Origin: Prorocentrum cordatum
Lineage: Eukaryota; Sar; Dinophyceae; Prorocentrales; Prorocentraceae
Assembly (NCBI GenBank): GCA_963575745.1
Contig: CAUYUJ010019610.1
Coordinates: forward strand, 62,001-126,000
Direction: 5' to 3'
Length of the DNA: 64,000 nucleotides
How positions within the stretch are numbered: the stretch's first letter is position 1; each line of letters begins with the position of its first letter. This document shows, in pieces, positions 48,094-57,534 of this stretch. The notes under the pieces were generated by a model, which searched no databases, was not told the origin of the DNA, and was given only the letters and a program-made list of their open reading frames with translations. The position numbers and the translations under genes were made by a program.

Positions 48094-48669
48094 TCAGGAT
48101 GATGATGCCGCTGCCGAGCTCGAGCCCGGCCGCTCGTTCCGCTCGTTACGGATGGTCGTGTTGAACTCCTGCACCGCCGCCGTCAACTCCCGCACCGCCG
48201 TCGTCAAGGAGTCGACCTCGAAGTGCTCGAGCCCTGGCGGCGAAGGGGGCGACGTCCTGCTGGGGCGGCCGCGCTCTGACGGCGCTGGGCTGTCGCCCAG
48301 CAGTTCATATGGGGCGTTCGTCAGGGCTGGGGTTTCGTTCAGGTTGTGCGGGTTCTCGAAGTTGTACATGTGGTTCGGCACGATGCGCCTGATGTTCGGG
48401 TAGTCGACCACATCGCGCCATTCTGGTTCCTGGAGCGCCCATGTGAGCCTGCTCTTGTGCCTCTGCGACTGGACGTGGAACTTATCAGCCTTCTTGCCCT
48501 TGGTCGTGCACAGCATGCAGTGGAAGGCCCAACTTTCGGGATGCCACTCGAAATGTTCTGGCTTCCGAGACTCTCCAGTCACCGTCTCGATCCACGCGGG
48601 CGCCTCCTCGGGCTCCTGAGCGGCCTGAATCATGTCCACCCCCTCTTTGTTCCACCACTTCCCAGGCAT
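48094..48669 (-). CDS. U1-type C2H2 zinc-finger protein
   Basis: The frame has 191 codons. The N-terminal half has two tryptophan-rich segments and a single zinc finger, FHCMLCTTKGKKADKFHVQS followed by QRHKSRL, that is Cys-x2-Cys-x12-His-x5-His, the spacing of RNA-binding or matrin/U1-like fingers. The middle has NHMYNFENPHNLNET. The C-terminus is a short amphipathic helix (SLTTAVRELTAAVQEFNTTI) and a Ser/Ala tail. Single fingers of this kind are common in dinoflagellate proteins. It is complete, with ATG at 48669 and TGA at 48094. Probably nucleic-acid binding; partner unknown. Confidence 0.68.
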   Translation of the reverse strand: MPGKWWNKEGVDMIQAAQEPEEAPAWIETVTGESRKPEHFEWHPESWAFHCMLCTTKGKKADKFHVQSQRHKSRLTWALQEPEWRDVVDYPNIRRIVPNHMYNFENPHNLNETPALTNAPYELLGDSPAPSERGRPSRTSPPSPPGLEHFEVDSLTTAVRELTAAVQEFNTTIRNERNERPGSSSAAASSS

Positions 48670-48771
48670 GATGGCTGCGCCGCTCTGCTGGGCCGCTGCG
48701 CGGCAAGAACGATAAACAAAAAAACAAATGGTCGAGGATGAAGGCTCGAACCAAACTGCCTACGGAGACGC

Positions 48772-48830
48772 GGGTGATGTTGATGTGACATCAACATCAC
48801 CCCCCCCCAATAGACATCAATGATGTCTAT
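48772..48830. repeat. Two adjacent near-perfect palindromes
   Basis: The first is 48772-48802, with arms GGGTGATGTTGATGT and ACATCAACATCACCC around one base. The second, about 48806-48834, has 14-bp arms (CCCAATAGACATCA with TGATGTCTATTGGG) around one base. They lie 100 bp upstream of the zinc-finger gene start. Confidence 0.88.
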
Positions 48831-48995
48831 TGGGAGGGGTGGTGTTGATGTCTATTGGGAGGGGGTAGGGAATGGACCACCCCCCCGGAGCCGCGGGTGA
48901 TGTCTATTGGGAATGGGTGGGAAGTGGACCACCCCCCCGGAGCCACGGGTGATGTCTTTTGGGAAGGGGGTGGGGAATGCTGCACCCCCCCGGAG
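48831..48995. repeat. 52-bp tandem repeat, about three copies
   Basis: GATGTCTATTGGGA recurs at 48847 and 48899, and as a variant at 48951, each followed by a G-rich stretch and GGACCACCCCCCCGGAGCC. The unit start matches an arm of the neighbouring palindrome. Confidence 0.85.
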
Positions 48996-49014
48996 GCCGA
49001 CCGACGTTGTCGTC

Positions 49015-49018
<4 letters not shown>

Positions 49019-49078
<60 letters not shown>

Positions 49079-49315
49079 AGGGGGTGCGACAGCCAGTCTA
49101 TATCTATAGATTGGGCTTACAGGGAACGCCAGGAGGAGCGAGCCCCTCCCTCCCTCCCTCCCTCCCTCATCCTCCTCCTCCTCCCTCGTTCTCGTCCTCC
49201 TCCTCCTCCTCCTCCTCCTCATCCTCCTTCTCCTCCTCCTCCTCCCCCTACGTCGACGTCGACTTCGACGACGACGACGACGACGTCGACTACGATTACG
49301 ACTACGATTACGACT

Positions 49316-49362
<47 letters not shown>

Positions 49363-49455
49363 TACGACGACGACGACGACGACGACGACAACGACAACGA
49401 CGACGACGACAGGGAGGGAGGGAGGGAGGGAGGGAGGGAGGGAGGGGAAGGAGGG
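49019..49455. repeat. GAC, CTC and GGGA simple repeats
   Basis: GAC at 49015-49077, CTC at 49145-49248, GAC with TAC variants at 49253-49410, GGGA at 49411-49450. Confidence 0.94.
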
Positions 49456-49639
49456 AGCAGACTGTAAGCTTTGCGCCCCAGGAGGAGCAGAATTGTGATG
49501 TTTTTTTTGATGTTTGAAGCTTCGCATTTCAAGGTTTTCATGATTTCCTACAGGTTCCAGTACGTTGTTTCACACTTTCCATCTACGGGTTTGCGCCCCC
49601 CCTGAGGGCGTCTACAGAGCCCTATGTCTTAAAAGGAGA
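49456..49639. other. Short mixed-composition spacer
   Basis: It contains TTTGCGCCCC at both ends (49472 and 49591), suggesting an old repeat. No gene is supported. Confidence 0.45.
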
Positions 49640-49860
49640 AAAGTTCAGCTAACTAATAACAATCACACTAATAATAACAGCAACAATAATACTGATAACA
49701 ATAAGAATAACAACCATAATAATAAAAAACGTAGTAATAATAATGACAATACCATTAATGATGAGAATAATAAATAATAGAAACAATAAAACAAATGATA
49801 TTACAAATAGTAGTAATGAAACTAATGATGATAGGAATAGTAGTAATAGTAATGATCGTC
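49640..49860. repeat. AT-rich island of degenerate AAT/AAC triplets
   Basis: About 220 bp of AATAAC, AATAATAA and ATGATAG variants in otherwise GC-rich DNA. A similar island is at 55565-55930. Confidence 0.85.
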
Positions 49861-50073
49861 CGAGCGATGCCAAGAGCCTAGTCCTCACCCCCCTCTTGGA
49901 CGCCCCCCACCCGATCTTTGGAGCACCCGGGATGCTCACTCGAGGGGCCCCGAGCTGCCCGAGGCAGGCGGCCCCCAGGGTGCGCCGAGGGAGACCGCTG
50001 CGGGGCACGGCCCTGTCCCCCTGCGTCGAGTTCTTTGTCGAGGGGCCCAGGCCCTTTTGGCGCGAAGTACTGC

Positions 50074-50270
50074 TCGGCGGCGAGCGCGGGGGGAAGTGAG
50101 GAGAAGGCCTTCTCGGAAGGGTCGGAAGCCCCATCTGGCCTTCTGAGAAGTTTCCGAAGCCTTCCCCGAAAACAGAAACAACAACTCAAAGGCGCGAGGG
50201 CTTCTGAGAAGCCCCGCCGCCTTCTGAGAAGGCCTCCTCCTTCTCATTTCCCCACCCCGCTCGCCGCCGA
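50074..50270 (-). mobile_element. TIR element 1, copy 1 (MITE-like, about 197 bp)
   Basis: The ends are inverted repeats starting TCGGCGGCGAGC followed by G-rich then GAGAAGG sequence. Internally it has several CTTCTGAGAAG-type small palindromes. It lies in the opposite orientation to the copies at 52948 and 62070. No coding capacity; non-autonomous. Confidence 0.75.
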
Positions 50271-51024
50271 AATGGGGAGCGTTGAGTGAGGGGGGGGGAG
50301 AAAGCTGCCCCTTCTCAGGCACCAAAAGTCACCTTCTGGGCCCCAAAGGGTCCTTCTGGGTCCCTGAAAGGGCCCCTTTTCGGCAGCCCTCGCTGCCCCC
50401 CTCCCCTATCGCCCCCCCCATTACGCGGCCTCCACAGGCCCCCAATTGCCGGAATCTCCAGGGCCAGTCGCCATGACTTCCCCGGGAGGCCGCAGAGCGT
50501 CAAGACGGCCGCAGAGGGTCCCACTTGGCTCCCAAGACGGTCCAAGAGGGCCGCGGAGTCCTCCTGAGCGCATCTTGGGCTGCCTGGGGCCCAGCCCATC
50601 CGGCCAAAACCATGGGACACCACATGCCTTGTGTAGCACACTTGGCTTTTATGCCTGAAGAGCGCCCAAGACGGTCCAAGAGGCCCCCAATATCGTCCCA
50701 GGACGGCCAGAGAGGCGCCCAAGAGGGCCCAGGATGCCCCTAAGACGGCCCCACGACGAGAGGCATCAGAGGGAGAGCTCGAGCTGACGTTTCGAGCCCC
50801 CCACCCCAAGAAGGCCTCCGAGATCGCCAGGACGCCCCGAGAAAGCCCCCAGGAGCCCCCATGGAGAACCCCAAGAGGTCCCAAAGAGGTATCGAAGAGG
50901 CGACCCAAGAGGCCCCAAGGGACACGCAAGAGGCGTCTGGTCCACAGCCCAGGCACGGTGACGGTGACGGGTTCGGCCGTAGGCCACCACAGTGGGCACA
51001 CACGGTACGAAATCTTGCTACAAT
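50271..51024. other. Arm of a large inverted duplication, then CCAAGAGG-type repeats
   Basis: 50271-50485 is the reverse complement, with drift, of about 52730-52947. 50640-50960 has diverged CCAAGAGG decamers. No gene is supported. Confidence 0.65.
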
Positions 51025-51147
51025 CAGGTCGGGCATGTCCTCTTACAGCCGAATTTTGAAGGACAAATAAGGCATAGCAAACAAATGCTCAAACATTGTC
51101 ACACAATTTCTGAATATTCCTCCTGTAGAGGGACATGCCCGACTTAA
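51025..51147 (+). mobile_element. TIR element 2, copy 1 (MITE-like, 123 bp, 9-bp target duplication)
   Basis: TGCTACAAT occurs directly before (51016-51024) and after (51148-51156) the element. The left end is CAGGTCGGGCATGTCC and the right end is GGACATGCCCGACTTAA, imperfect terminal inverted repeats of about 22 bp. A 9-bp duplication is the size made by Mutator-like transposases. A second copy is at 63350-63513. Confidence 0.78.
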
Positions 51148-51314
51148 TGCTACAATATACATAAAAGGGGCACGCTTGTCGTCGAGCTCTGCGCTTCCTG
51201 AGGTGCCCGAGGGCCTCGTGGGCCCCCCTGGGGCCACTGGGGGACAGCACGCGCTTCTGCGGGGCACCAGCTGGCAGACCAGTTTCTTCTTTGTCGTGCC
51301 TGCTGTGGACAGGA
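51148..51314. other. Short GC-rich spacer
   Basis: No feature beyond the target duplication at its left edge. Confidence 0.4.
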
Positions 51315-51408
51315 CGAGTAGGAGGAGGCGGAGGAGGAGGAGGAGGAGGAGGAGGAGGAGTTGGAGGAGGAGGAGGAGGAAGAGGAAGAGGAGGAGGAGG
51401 AGGAAGAG

Positions 51409-51440
<32 letters not shown>

Positions 51441-51515
51441 GGAGGAGGAGGAGGAGGAGGACGAGGAGGAGGAGGAGGAGGACGAGGAGGACGAGGAGGA
51501 GGAAGAGGTCATGGA
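51315..51515. repeat. (GAG)n tract
   Basis: GGA/GAG triplets with GAC and AAG interruptions. Confidence 0.95.
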
Positions 51516-51869
51516 GCGGCGACAACTCCTGCACTGCGCCAGTAGTTGGTGCGGACCGCCACGCCCCAATCCCACATCCCTCTGCGTTCGAAAAAAAAAC
51601 ACGCCCTCCTCGAGACGACGGACTTGGACAGCACCGCCTTCATGTAGAGGTTCATGAAGGTCTGCGCGCCGAAGAACAGTGCGATCTGGAAGGCGTGGTT
51701 TCAAACGTGTCTTGCTCTCTCCATGCCGAACCTGTCGCGCACCAAGACGAGAGCACCCCGCCAAGATGCGCAACAGCGGCTGTGGCACGCGGAGCTCGCC
51801 GTCTGCCTCGCGATACCGCACGGCACGCAGAATTAAGGAGCGAAAGGGGCTCTGCTGGCCACGGCGAGC
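51516..51869. other. GC-rich spacer, no supported gene
   Basis: It includes an A run (51592-51599). Frames on both strands are open but carry no recognisable domain. Confidence 0.45.
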
Positions 51870-52085
51870 CTCGGCCACGCGCAGGCGCCCCGACCCCGAT
51901 CGAGAGAGCGGCAGCGCAGCACGGAGCCCCTCCCGATCCCAAGGTGGTGCCTCCTGCAGCGGCCTGGCTGCAAGACTCGGCCACGAGTCGGCTCCCCGAC
52001 CCCGATCGAGAGCACGGCAGCGCAGCACGGAGCCCCTCCCGATCCCGAGGTGGTGCCTCCTGCAGCGGCCCGGCTGCACGCCACC
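51870..52085. repeat. 106-bp tandem duplication
   Basis: CGACCCCGATCGAGAG begins at 51891 and again at 51997. The two units share GCACGGAGCCCCTCCCGATC and GTGGTGCCTCCTGCAGCGGC. The second unit is incomplete. Confidence 0.88.
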
Positions 52086-52460
52086 TGTCCGCTCCTGATG
52101 CCCCCCCCTCTCAACCTTCGGCGGTGGGCAAGCCTCCCTTCAGTCAACCTCCCCCTGGTGAAAACGACCCAGGACCGAAACCGGCGGACCCGGACCCGCA
52201 AAAATGACGGCCGCAACGCCCCCTCGCGAAGCGAAAACGGCCAATCCGCTGATCGATGTCAGGGTAGGAGGTAGGAGGTCTGCCAACCTCCCAACCTTTC
52301 CCAAGCCGAGTCCACATGGCCACCTCCGGAGACCTCGAGCGGAAAGAACCGTGCCATCTCCGGGGGAGACGCACCCCTTCCGCCCGCGCCGGACGGCGGA
52401 GCCAACGCCGCTCCACTTCCGCCGCCCTCCGCCGAGGAAGAGATGCCGACTCCTTCGCTC
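52086..52460. other. GC-rich spacer, no supported gene
   Basis: I see no repeat or gene in it. Confidence 0.45.
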
Positions 52461-52522
52461 CCTCGAGGAGGAGGAGGAGGAGGAGGAGGAGGAGGAGGAG
52501 GAGGAGGAGGAGGAGGAGGAGG
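52461..52522. repeat. (GAG)n tract running into the gap
   Basis: GGA triplets end directly at the N run. Confidence 0.95.
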
Positions 52523-52622
52523 NNNNNNNNNNNNNNNNNNNNNNNNNNNNNNNNNNNNNNNNNNNNNNNNNNNNNNNNNNNNNNNNNNNNNNNNNNNNNN
52601 NNNNNNNNNNNNNNNNNNNNNN
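52523..52622. other. Assembly gap (100 N)
   Basis: Exactly 100 N inside or beside a GAG microsatellite; the true length is unknown. Confidence 0.97.
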
Positions 52623-52947
52623 TGGGCCCGCCGTGCCGCTGGAGCCCTGGATCCGCGCGCCCCCGCGACTCCGCTGGGCCCCCCCCGGGGGCGCAGGACA
52701 AAGGTGACTCGGCGGCGGCGTGCGAGGGGGGAAGTCATGGCGACGGGCCCCGGAGACTCCGGCACTTGGGGGGCCCGTGGAGGCCGCGTAGTAGCGGGGT
52801 GGGGGCAATGAGGGGCGGGGGGCAGAGAGGGCTGCCGAAAAGGGGCCCTTCCAGGGCCCCGAGAGGAGCCCTTTGGGGCCAATAAGAAGGCCCTTGGGGC
52901 CCGAACAGGGCACCGTTCTCCCTCCCCTCACTCATTGCCCCCCTATT
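52623..52947. other. Second arm of the large inverted duplication
   Basis: From about 52730 it is the reverse complement, with drift, of 50271-50485; shared landmarks include CTGCCGAAAAGGGGCCC and GTGGAGGCCGCGTA. Confidence 0.7.
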
Positions 52948-53146
52948 TCGGCGGCGAGCGAGGGGGGGAAGTGAGAAGGAGAAGGCCTCCTCAGAAGGCG
53001 GCGGGACTTCTCAGAAGCCCTCGCGCCTTCTGAGAAGATTTCTGCGTCCTCGGGGAAGGCTCAGGAAACTTCACAGAAGGCCGGGGGACTTCCGAGCCTT
53101 CTGAGAAGGCCCGCCCCTTTCCACTTCCCCCCGGGCTCGCCACCGA
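52948..53146 (+). mobile_element. TIR element 1, copy 2 (about 199 bp)
   Basis: The left end is TCGGCGGCGAGCGAGG and the right end is CCCGGGCTCGCCACCGA, inverted relative to each other. It shares the internal GGCGGCGGGACTTCTCAGAAG and CCCTCGCGCCTTCTGAGAAG with copy 3. A further half-copy of the right end follows to about 53227. Confidence 0.75.
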
Positions 53147-53383
53147 GAAAAGGGCCCGCGGCAAGTCCATCCTGGAGCTTTCCGAGAAGGCCTTCTCCTT
53201 CTCGCTTCCCCCCCGGGCTCGCCGCCGTCTGACAGCTGCGCCGCCCTGGCAGCGCCCAGCTGAGGCCCGCGCGTGTCGCCCCGCGCCGCTCCGCTGGACT
53301 CCCCGGGACCCGGACAGGGGGGGGGCGGCGAGACCTCGCCACCCCGCTCGACTACTTGGGGGGCGCAGGAACGCCACGGCGGT
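53147..53383. other. Partial TIR element 1 end and GC-rich spacer
   Basis: 53175-53227 repeats the right terminus (CCTTCTCCTTCTCGCTTCCC to CTCGCCGCCG). The rest is unremarkable. Confidence 0.55.
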
Positions 53384-53935
53384 CACACGCACACACACAC
53401 AATCACGCACACACACACAATCACACACACAATCACGCACACACACAATCACGCACACACACAATCACGCACACACACAATCACGCACACGCACAATCAC
53501 GCACACACACAATCACGCACACACACAATCACGCACACACACACAATCACGCACACACACAATCACGCACACACACAATCACGCACACACACACAATCAC
53601 GCACACACACAATCACACACACACACACATCGCACACACACACACACACAATCACGCAACACACACAATCACGCACACACACAATCACGCACACACACAA
53701 TCACGCACACACACACACACAATCACGCACACACACAATCACGCACACACACACACAATCACGCACACACACAATCACGCACACACACAATCACGCACAC
53801 ACACAATCACGCACGCACACAATCACGCACGCACACACACACACACAATCACGCACACACACAATCACACACACAATCACACACAATCACGCACAACACA
53901 CACACACACCACACACAACACACACACAAATACCT
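53384..53935. repeat. ACACACACAATCACGC minisatellite
   Basis: About 30 units of 14-18 bp, each an AC run of variable length plus AATCACGC. A decayed ACAACAC tail ends the array. Confidence 0.95.
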
Positions 53936-54309
53936 AGCGGCAGCCACGGGAATGATCATGATGACGAGGAGTGAGAATGAAGGCGAAGAGTAGGGAGGAG
54001 AACGGATGGGAAGGAATACGGGCAACAATAATACCATGAAAGTAATAATCCCACCAGCCCTCTGGGCGTCGGTGGTTTAGGGGGTTTCCTCTTCCACCCC
54101 TCCTTCTTCCCCTTCGGGGAGGGGTTGATCACTGTTCCCTATTAATGAACACCCCCTCCCCCAGGGGACTGGGGGCCAACCAGGGACCATGACGACCCCC
54201 CCCCACCATCCCTTGTAAAAAAACAATACCAAACACACTCTGCCTCCAAATTCGGAACATGCGCAGCCAACCCGATGCGCCCCCCCCCATCCCTGTCAAA
54301 AACAATACA
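53936..54309. other. Spacer, no supported gene
   Basis: Mixed composition. It contains a near-repeat of CCCCCACCATCCCTTGTAAA (54206) and CCCCCCATCCCTGTCAAAA (54286), each followed by ACAATAC and CACTYKGC, about 80 bp apart. Confidence 0.5.
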
Positions 54310-54475
54310 AAGTACACTTGGCGGAGGCGGCGGCGGCTGCGGCGGCGGCTGCGGCGGCGGCGGCGGCGGCTGCGGCGGCTGCGGCGACGGCGGCGGCGGC
54401 GGTGGCGGCGGTGGCGGCGGCGGCGGTGGCGGTAGCGGCAGCGGCTGCGGCGGCGGCGGAGGCGGCGGTGGCGGA
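54310..54475. repeat. (GGC)n tract
   Basis: CGG triplets with TGC and GGT variants. Confidence 0.95.
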
Positions 54476-54639
54476 TTGGCCCCCAGTAGCTACCCATCCA
54501 AAGACGACTGCTGAATATGCTGAGGCTCGGGCCAGACTCGGGTGCTACGTATGTGTTGGGAGGGCGGGTGGGAGTGAGCGAGACGGCTTGCGGGCGGGGG
54601 GGGATCTTGACCCCTCCCCCTACCCCCTCCCCATGGACC
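54476..54639. other. Short spacer
   Basis: No feature recognised. Confidence 0.4.
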
Positions 54640-55562
54640 TGGACGTGGGTTTCTGCGAGTCGTCGGAGCGTCCAAAACGGCCTCGGCGAGGAAGCCAAAA
54701 TCATTGATTTCACCATGGTTTTGGCCCCATTTTGGCCTCTTGGGGGGGGATGCTAATTGAGCCCCCCCTCTCCTGTGATCAATCTCACCCAAGATGGCCC
54801 AAAGATGGCCCCAAGGCTCCCAAGGGTGCCCCAAGAGGGCCCGAAGAGGTGGCCAGGAAGCCCCAAGAGGCCCCCAGGAGGCCCCTAGGATGCCCCCTAA
54901 GAGGCCCCCAAGAGACCTCTAAGAGGCCTCCAAGAGGCCCCAAGAGGCCCGCCAGAGACACCCAAGACGCTCCAAGAGGCCTCGGCGACAATGCCACAAT
55001 CGCTGATTTTACTAAGATTTTGGCCACATTTTGGCCTCCTGGGGGGGGCACTGCTTCAGATGACTCCAAGAGCGCCTGGGAGAGCCACAGATGATCTCCA
55101 AGATGGCTCAAGATATCCCAAGATGCCTCAAGATGGCGCCCACGGCCCCGAAGAGGCCAAAATCCTTCCAAAACCTAAGGAACATCCATGTTTTTGTCTT
55201 TCTCGCCGAGGCCTCAAGATGGCTCCAAGATGGCCCAATTGGGCTCCAAGAGCGCTCCCCAGGCTCCCAAGAGCGCTTCAAGAGAGCTCCAAGAGGCGTC
55301 CAGGAGGCCCCAGGAGGCCCCAACAGGCGCGAAAGAGGCCTCCAAGAGGCTCCCAAGAGACCCCCAAGAGGCCCCAAGAAGCTCTTCGAAGCATCCAATA
55401 CGCTCAAAGAGGCGTCCGGGACCGCCAAGAGGCCCCCAAGACGCTCCAAGAAGCCTCCACTGGGGGACCCTTCCTCTGTGTGCTGCCCGCTTCCCTGATC
55501 GAGGCAATTCCTCGGGGCATCGTTTCTGGATGGGCTGGTGGGGATTCACGTAGCGTCAACAA
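54640..55562. repeat. CCAAGAGG repeat array, second location
   Basis: Same architecture and orientation as 46036-47415. Three heads (near 54695, 55000 and 55160) carry variants of TTTGGCCTCTTGGGGGGG, each with CCAAGAGGC decamers after it. The array ends in the shared tail TTTCTGGATGGGCTGGTGGG near 55525-55545. Confidence 0.87.
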
Positions 55563-55564
55563 TT

Positions 55565-55930
55565 ACAAACATATCAATCAAAATACTGGGAATGCGTATA
55601 AGACTGCAACCCATCCTAATACGAATGCGAATGCGAATGCACATTTTACTACGTACTACAAATAACAATCAACATTAGTGATAATAGAAGAATCATCCTA
55701 ATCGTCATACGGATCTGAAGGATAACACGAATAATATGAATATCGGTAATGTGAGTAATATGCAGAAAAAGAAGCATTATAACAACCATAGCACAACTAA
55801 AACTACGAATAACCGTACTAGCAATAAGAGACATAAGACAACTCATGATGAGAATAATAACGATAGTAACAAGAAGAAGAACAACAAAACAAAACAAGAA
55901 GAATAATAAGAAGACGGACGTGAAGGATGA
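55565..55930. repeat. AT-rich island, second location
   Basis: Degenerate AAT, AAC, ATCAT and GAATGCG repeats over about 360 bp, directly after the tail of the CCAAGAGG array. Confidence 0.8.
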
Positions 55931-55959
55931 GAAGGAGGGACCGACGTACCCAGACCCCC

Positions 55960-56100
55960 GACGTAATGAATTTTTCATTACGTCGACCCCAGAGTTCTCG
56001 ACCCCTTCCCCAGGACCGGTTTGTCATCCCGAGTCGTTTTTTGACGCTCCCGAGGCCCGGTGAGGGCCCCCAGAGGCCGAAAATTGCGAAAAACCTCCCG
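55960..56100. repeat. Dispersed repeat shared with 62930-63090 (and inverted at 62496-62660)
   Basis: Shared blocks are GGACCGGTTT, CCCGAGTCGTTTTT, GACGSTCCCGAGGCCCGG and GAGGGCCCC, followed by GAAAAACCTC. Confidence 0.78.
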
Positions 56101-56344
56101 TCATGATTTTTTCATTGCTCGAGGGGGTCTGGGTATGCAACCACACCACTCGGGTGTTGCTGGAAGTGGTCCAGGCCCTGGGGCCTCTCGGGCCTCTCCG
56201 GGCTCCCGGGGCCTCTCGGGCCCGGGGGCCTCGTGAGCGGTGCTCCGGGCGCCGCCCGCGCCTCCCTGGGGGCGCTGGGGCCACCCTGGGCCAGGGCCAC
56301 ACCCGAACCACCTCGCCACCACGGGGTCCGAGTTTCGACGCCCC
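56101..56344. other. GC-rich spacer
   Basis: CTCGGGCCTC-type short repeats at 56178-56230. No gene is supported. Confidence 0.45.
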
Positions 56345-56415
56345 TCCTCCTCCTCCTCCTGCTCCTGCTCCTTCTCCTCCTCCTCCTCCTCCTCCTCCTC
56401 CTCCTCCTCCTCGTC
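56345..56415. repeat. (CTC)n tract
   Basis: CTC triplets. A second, shorter tract lies at 56608-56655. Confidence 0.94.
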
Positions 56416-56441
56416 TCGGGGGCGCGCAAACATGGATTAGC

Positions 56442-56481
56442 GATCCATGGATTTGGCGCGCGATCGCCAAATCCATGGATC
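56442..56481. repeat. 40-bp perfect hairpin
   Basis: Arms of 17 bp (GATCCATGGATTTGGCG and its exact complement) around the six bases CGCGAT. Slightly upstream, CGCAAACATGGAT (56425-56437) is inverted at 56589-56601, so a second, longer-range inverted pair surrounds it. Confidence 0.9.
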
Positions 56482-57079
56482 AGGGGGGGGGGGGCCTTCC
56501 AAAAATGCGACCGGTGCCGCGTCCTTCGGCGGCGGAAGCCCGCGATTTCCCACGGGAACGGGACCCGTCGCTAATCCACGCCCCCTTGATCCATGTTTGC
56601 GATGGCCTGATCCTCCTCCTCCTCCTCCTCCTCCTCCTGCTCCTGCTGCTCCTCCCCCACCCGAACCCCCCCGCCAGCACCTTTTCTCCAGAGTTTCGAC
56701 GCCCCTTGATAGCCCGCCCGCTTCTGCTGCCCCCCCAGCCCCCGCTCCCACCTGGTCCGATCTCCGCGCCAGGTGGGAGGGAGCGAGTGAGCATGGAGGG
56801 AGGAGAGAAGGGAGGGAGCGAAGAGTGGAGCGAGGGGGGGGAGGGAGAGAGGCAACTGGGTCCTGGGTTTAGAACATGTTTTCTGCCTGGGTTTCAAAAC
56901 TATCCGGTGGTGTGTGTGTGTGTGCCAATAGTGGCCAACCAACCCACTACACAACCAACCAACCGACAAACCAGTCAGCCAACCAACCAGGCAATCAAAC
57001 AACAAACCAACCAACTGCTAAATCAATCAAGGACAAGATTTTTGTCACAACAGCTGGACAACGACAATGACGACGACAC
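56482..57079. other. Spacer with CTC and AACC repeats, no supported gene
   Basis: CTC tract at 56608-56655; AACC/CCAACC tetranucleotides at 56935-57015. Frames across it have no domain. Confidence 0.6.
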
Positions 57080-57295
57080 GGAATGGAAAGGGATGTGGGA
57101 TGGGATGCGATGGAATGGACTATAATGGGATGGAATGGACTTGAATGGAATAGAACTGAACGGAACGAGAACTAGAACACCGACAAACGGCCGTGGCTCC
57201 ATTCCGATCCGTTCCCTTCCAGTCCAAAATTTTCCAATATATTCCATCTCATCACATCGCATCCCACCCAATCCCATCCTATCCCACTCCATTCA
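57080..57295. repeat. Self-complementary GGGAT/GGAAT region
   Basis: 57080-57170 is built of GGGATG and GGAATGGA. 57225-57295 is built of the complement (CCCATCC, CATTC). The pair forms an imperfect inverted repeat with an 80-bp centre. Confidence 0.75.
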
Positions 57296-57299
57296 GTCG

Positions 57300-57530
57300 T
57301 CCTGTCGTCGTCGCTTTCGTCGTCAACGTCTTGGTCGTCGGCGTCGTCGTTGTCATTGTCGTGACCGTCTTTGTCGTCGCCGTCTTCGTCGTCGTCTTCA
57401 TATCGTCTTCGTCGTCTCGCCGTCGTCGTCGTTGTCGTCGTCGTCCTCGTCCTCGTCGTCGTTTTCGTCGTCTTCTTCGTCTTCGTCGTCGTCGTCGTCC
57501 GTCGTTCTCTGTCATCGTTGTCGTCGTCGT
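57300..57530. repeat. (GTC)n tract
   Basis: CGT triplets with TTC and CTC variants. Confidence 0.94.
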
Positions 57531-57534
57531 CTGC

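Noticed and set aside
48744-48756. GGTTCGAGCC on the minus strand, resembling a tRNA T-arm
   Set aside because: The flanking bases do not form a T stem and no acceptor, D or anticodon arm can be found at the right distances.
51150-52207. Long frames on both strands around the GAG tract and 106-bp repeat
   Set aside because: Composition-driven (Ser or Glu runs) and without any recognisable domain.
53384-53935. Regularly spaced repeats that could suggest a CRISPR array
   Set aside because: The units are continuous AC minisatellite with no unique spacers, in a eukaryotic context.
54720-55040. CATTTTGGCCTC in repeats, similar to the dinoflagellate spliced leader CATTTTGGCTCAAG
   Set aside because: The match is partial, occurs inside the CCAAGAGG repeat heads at several places, and is not placed at the 5' end of any retroposed gene.
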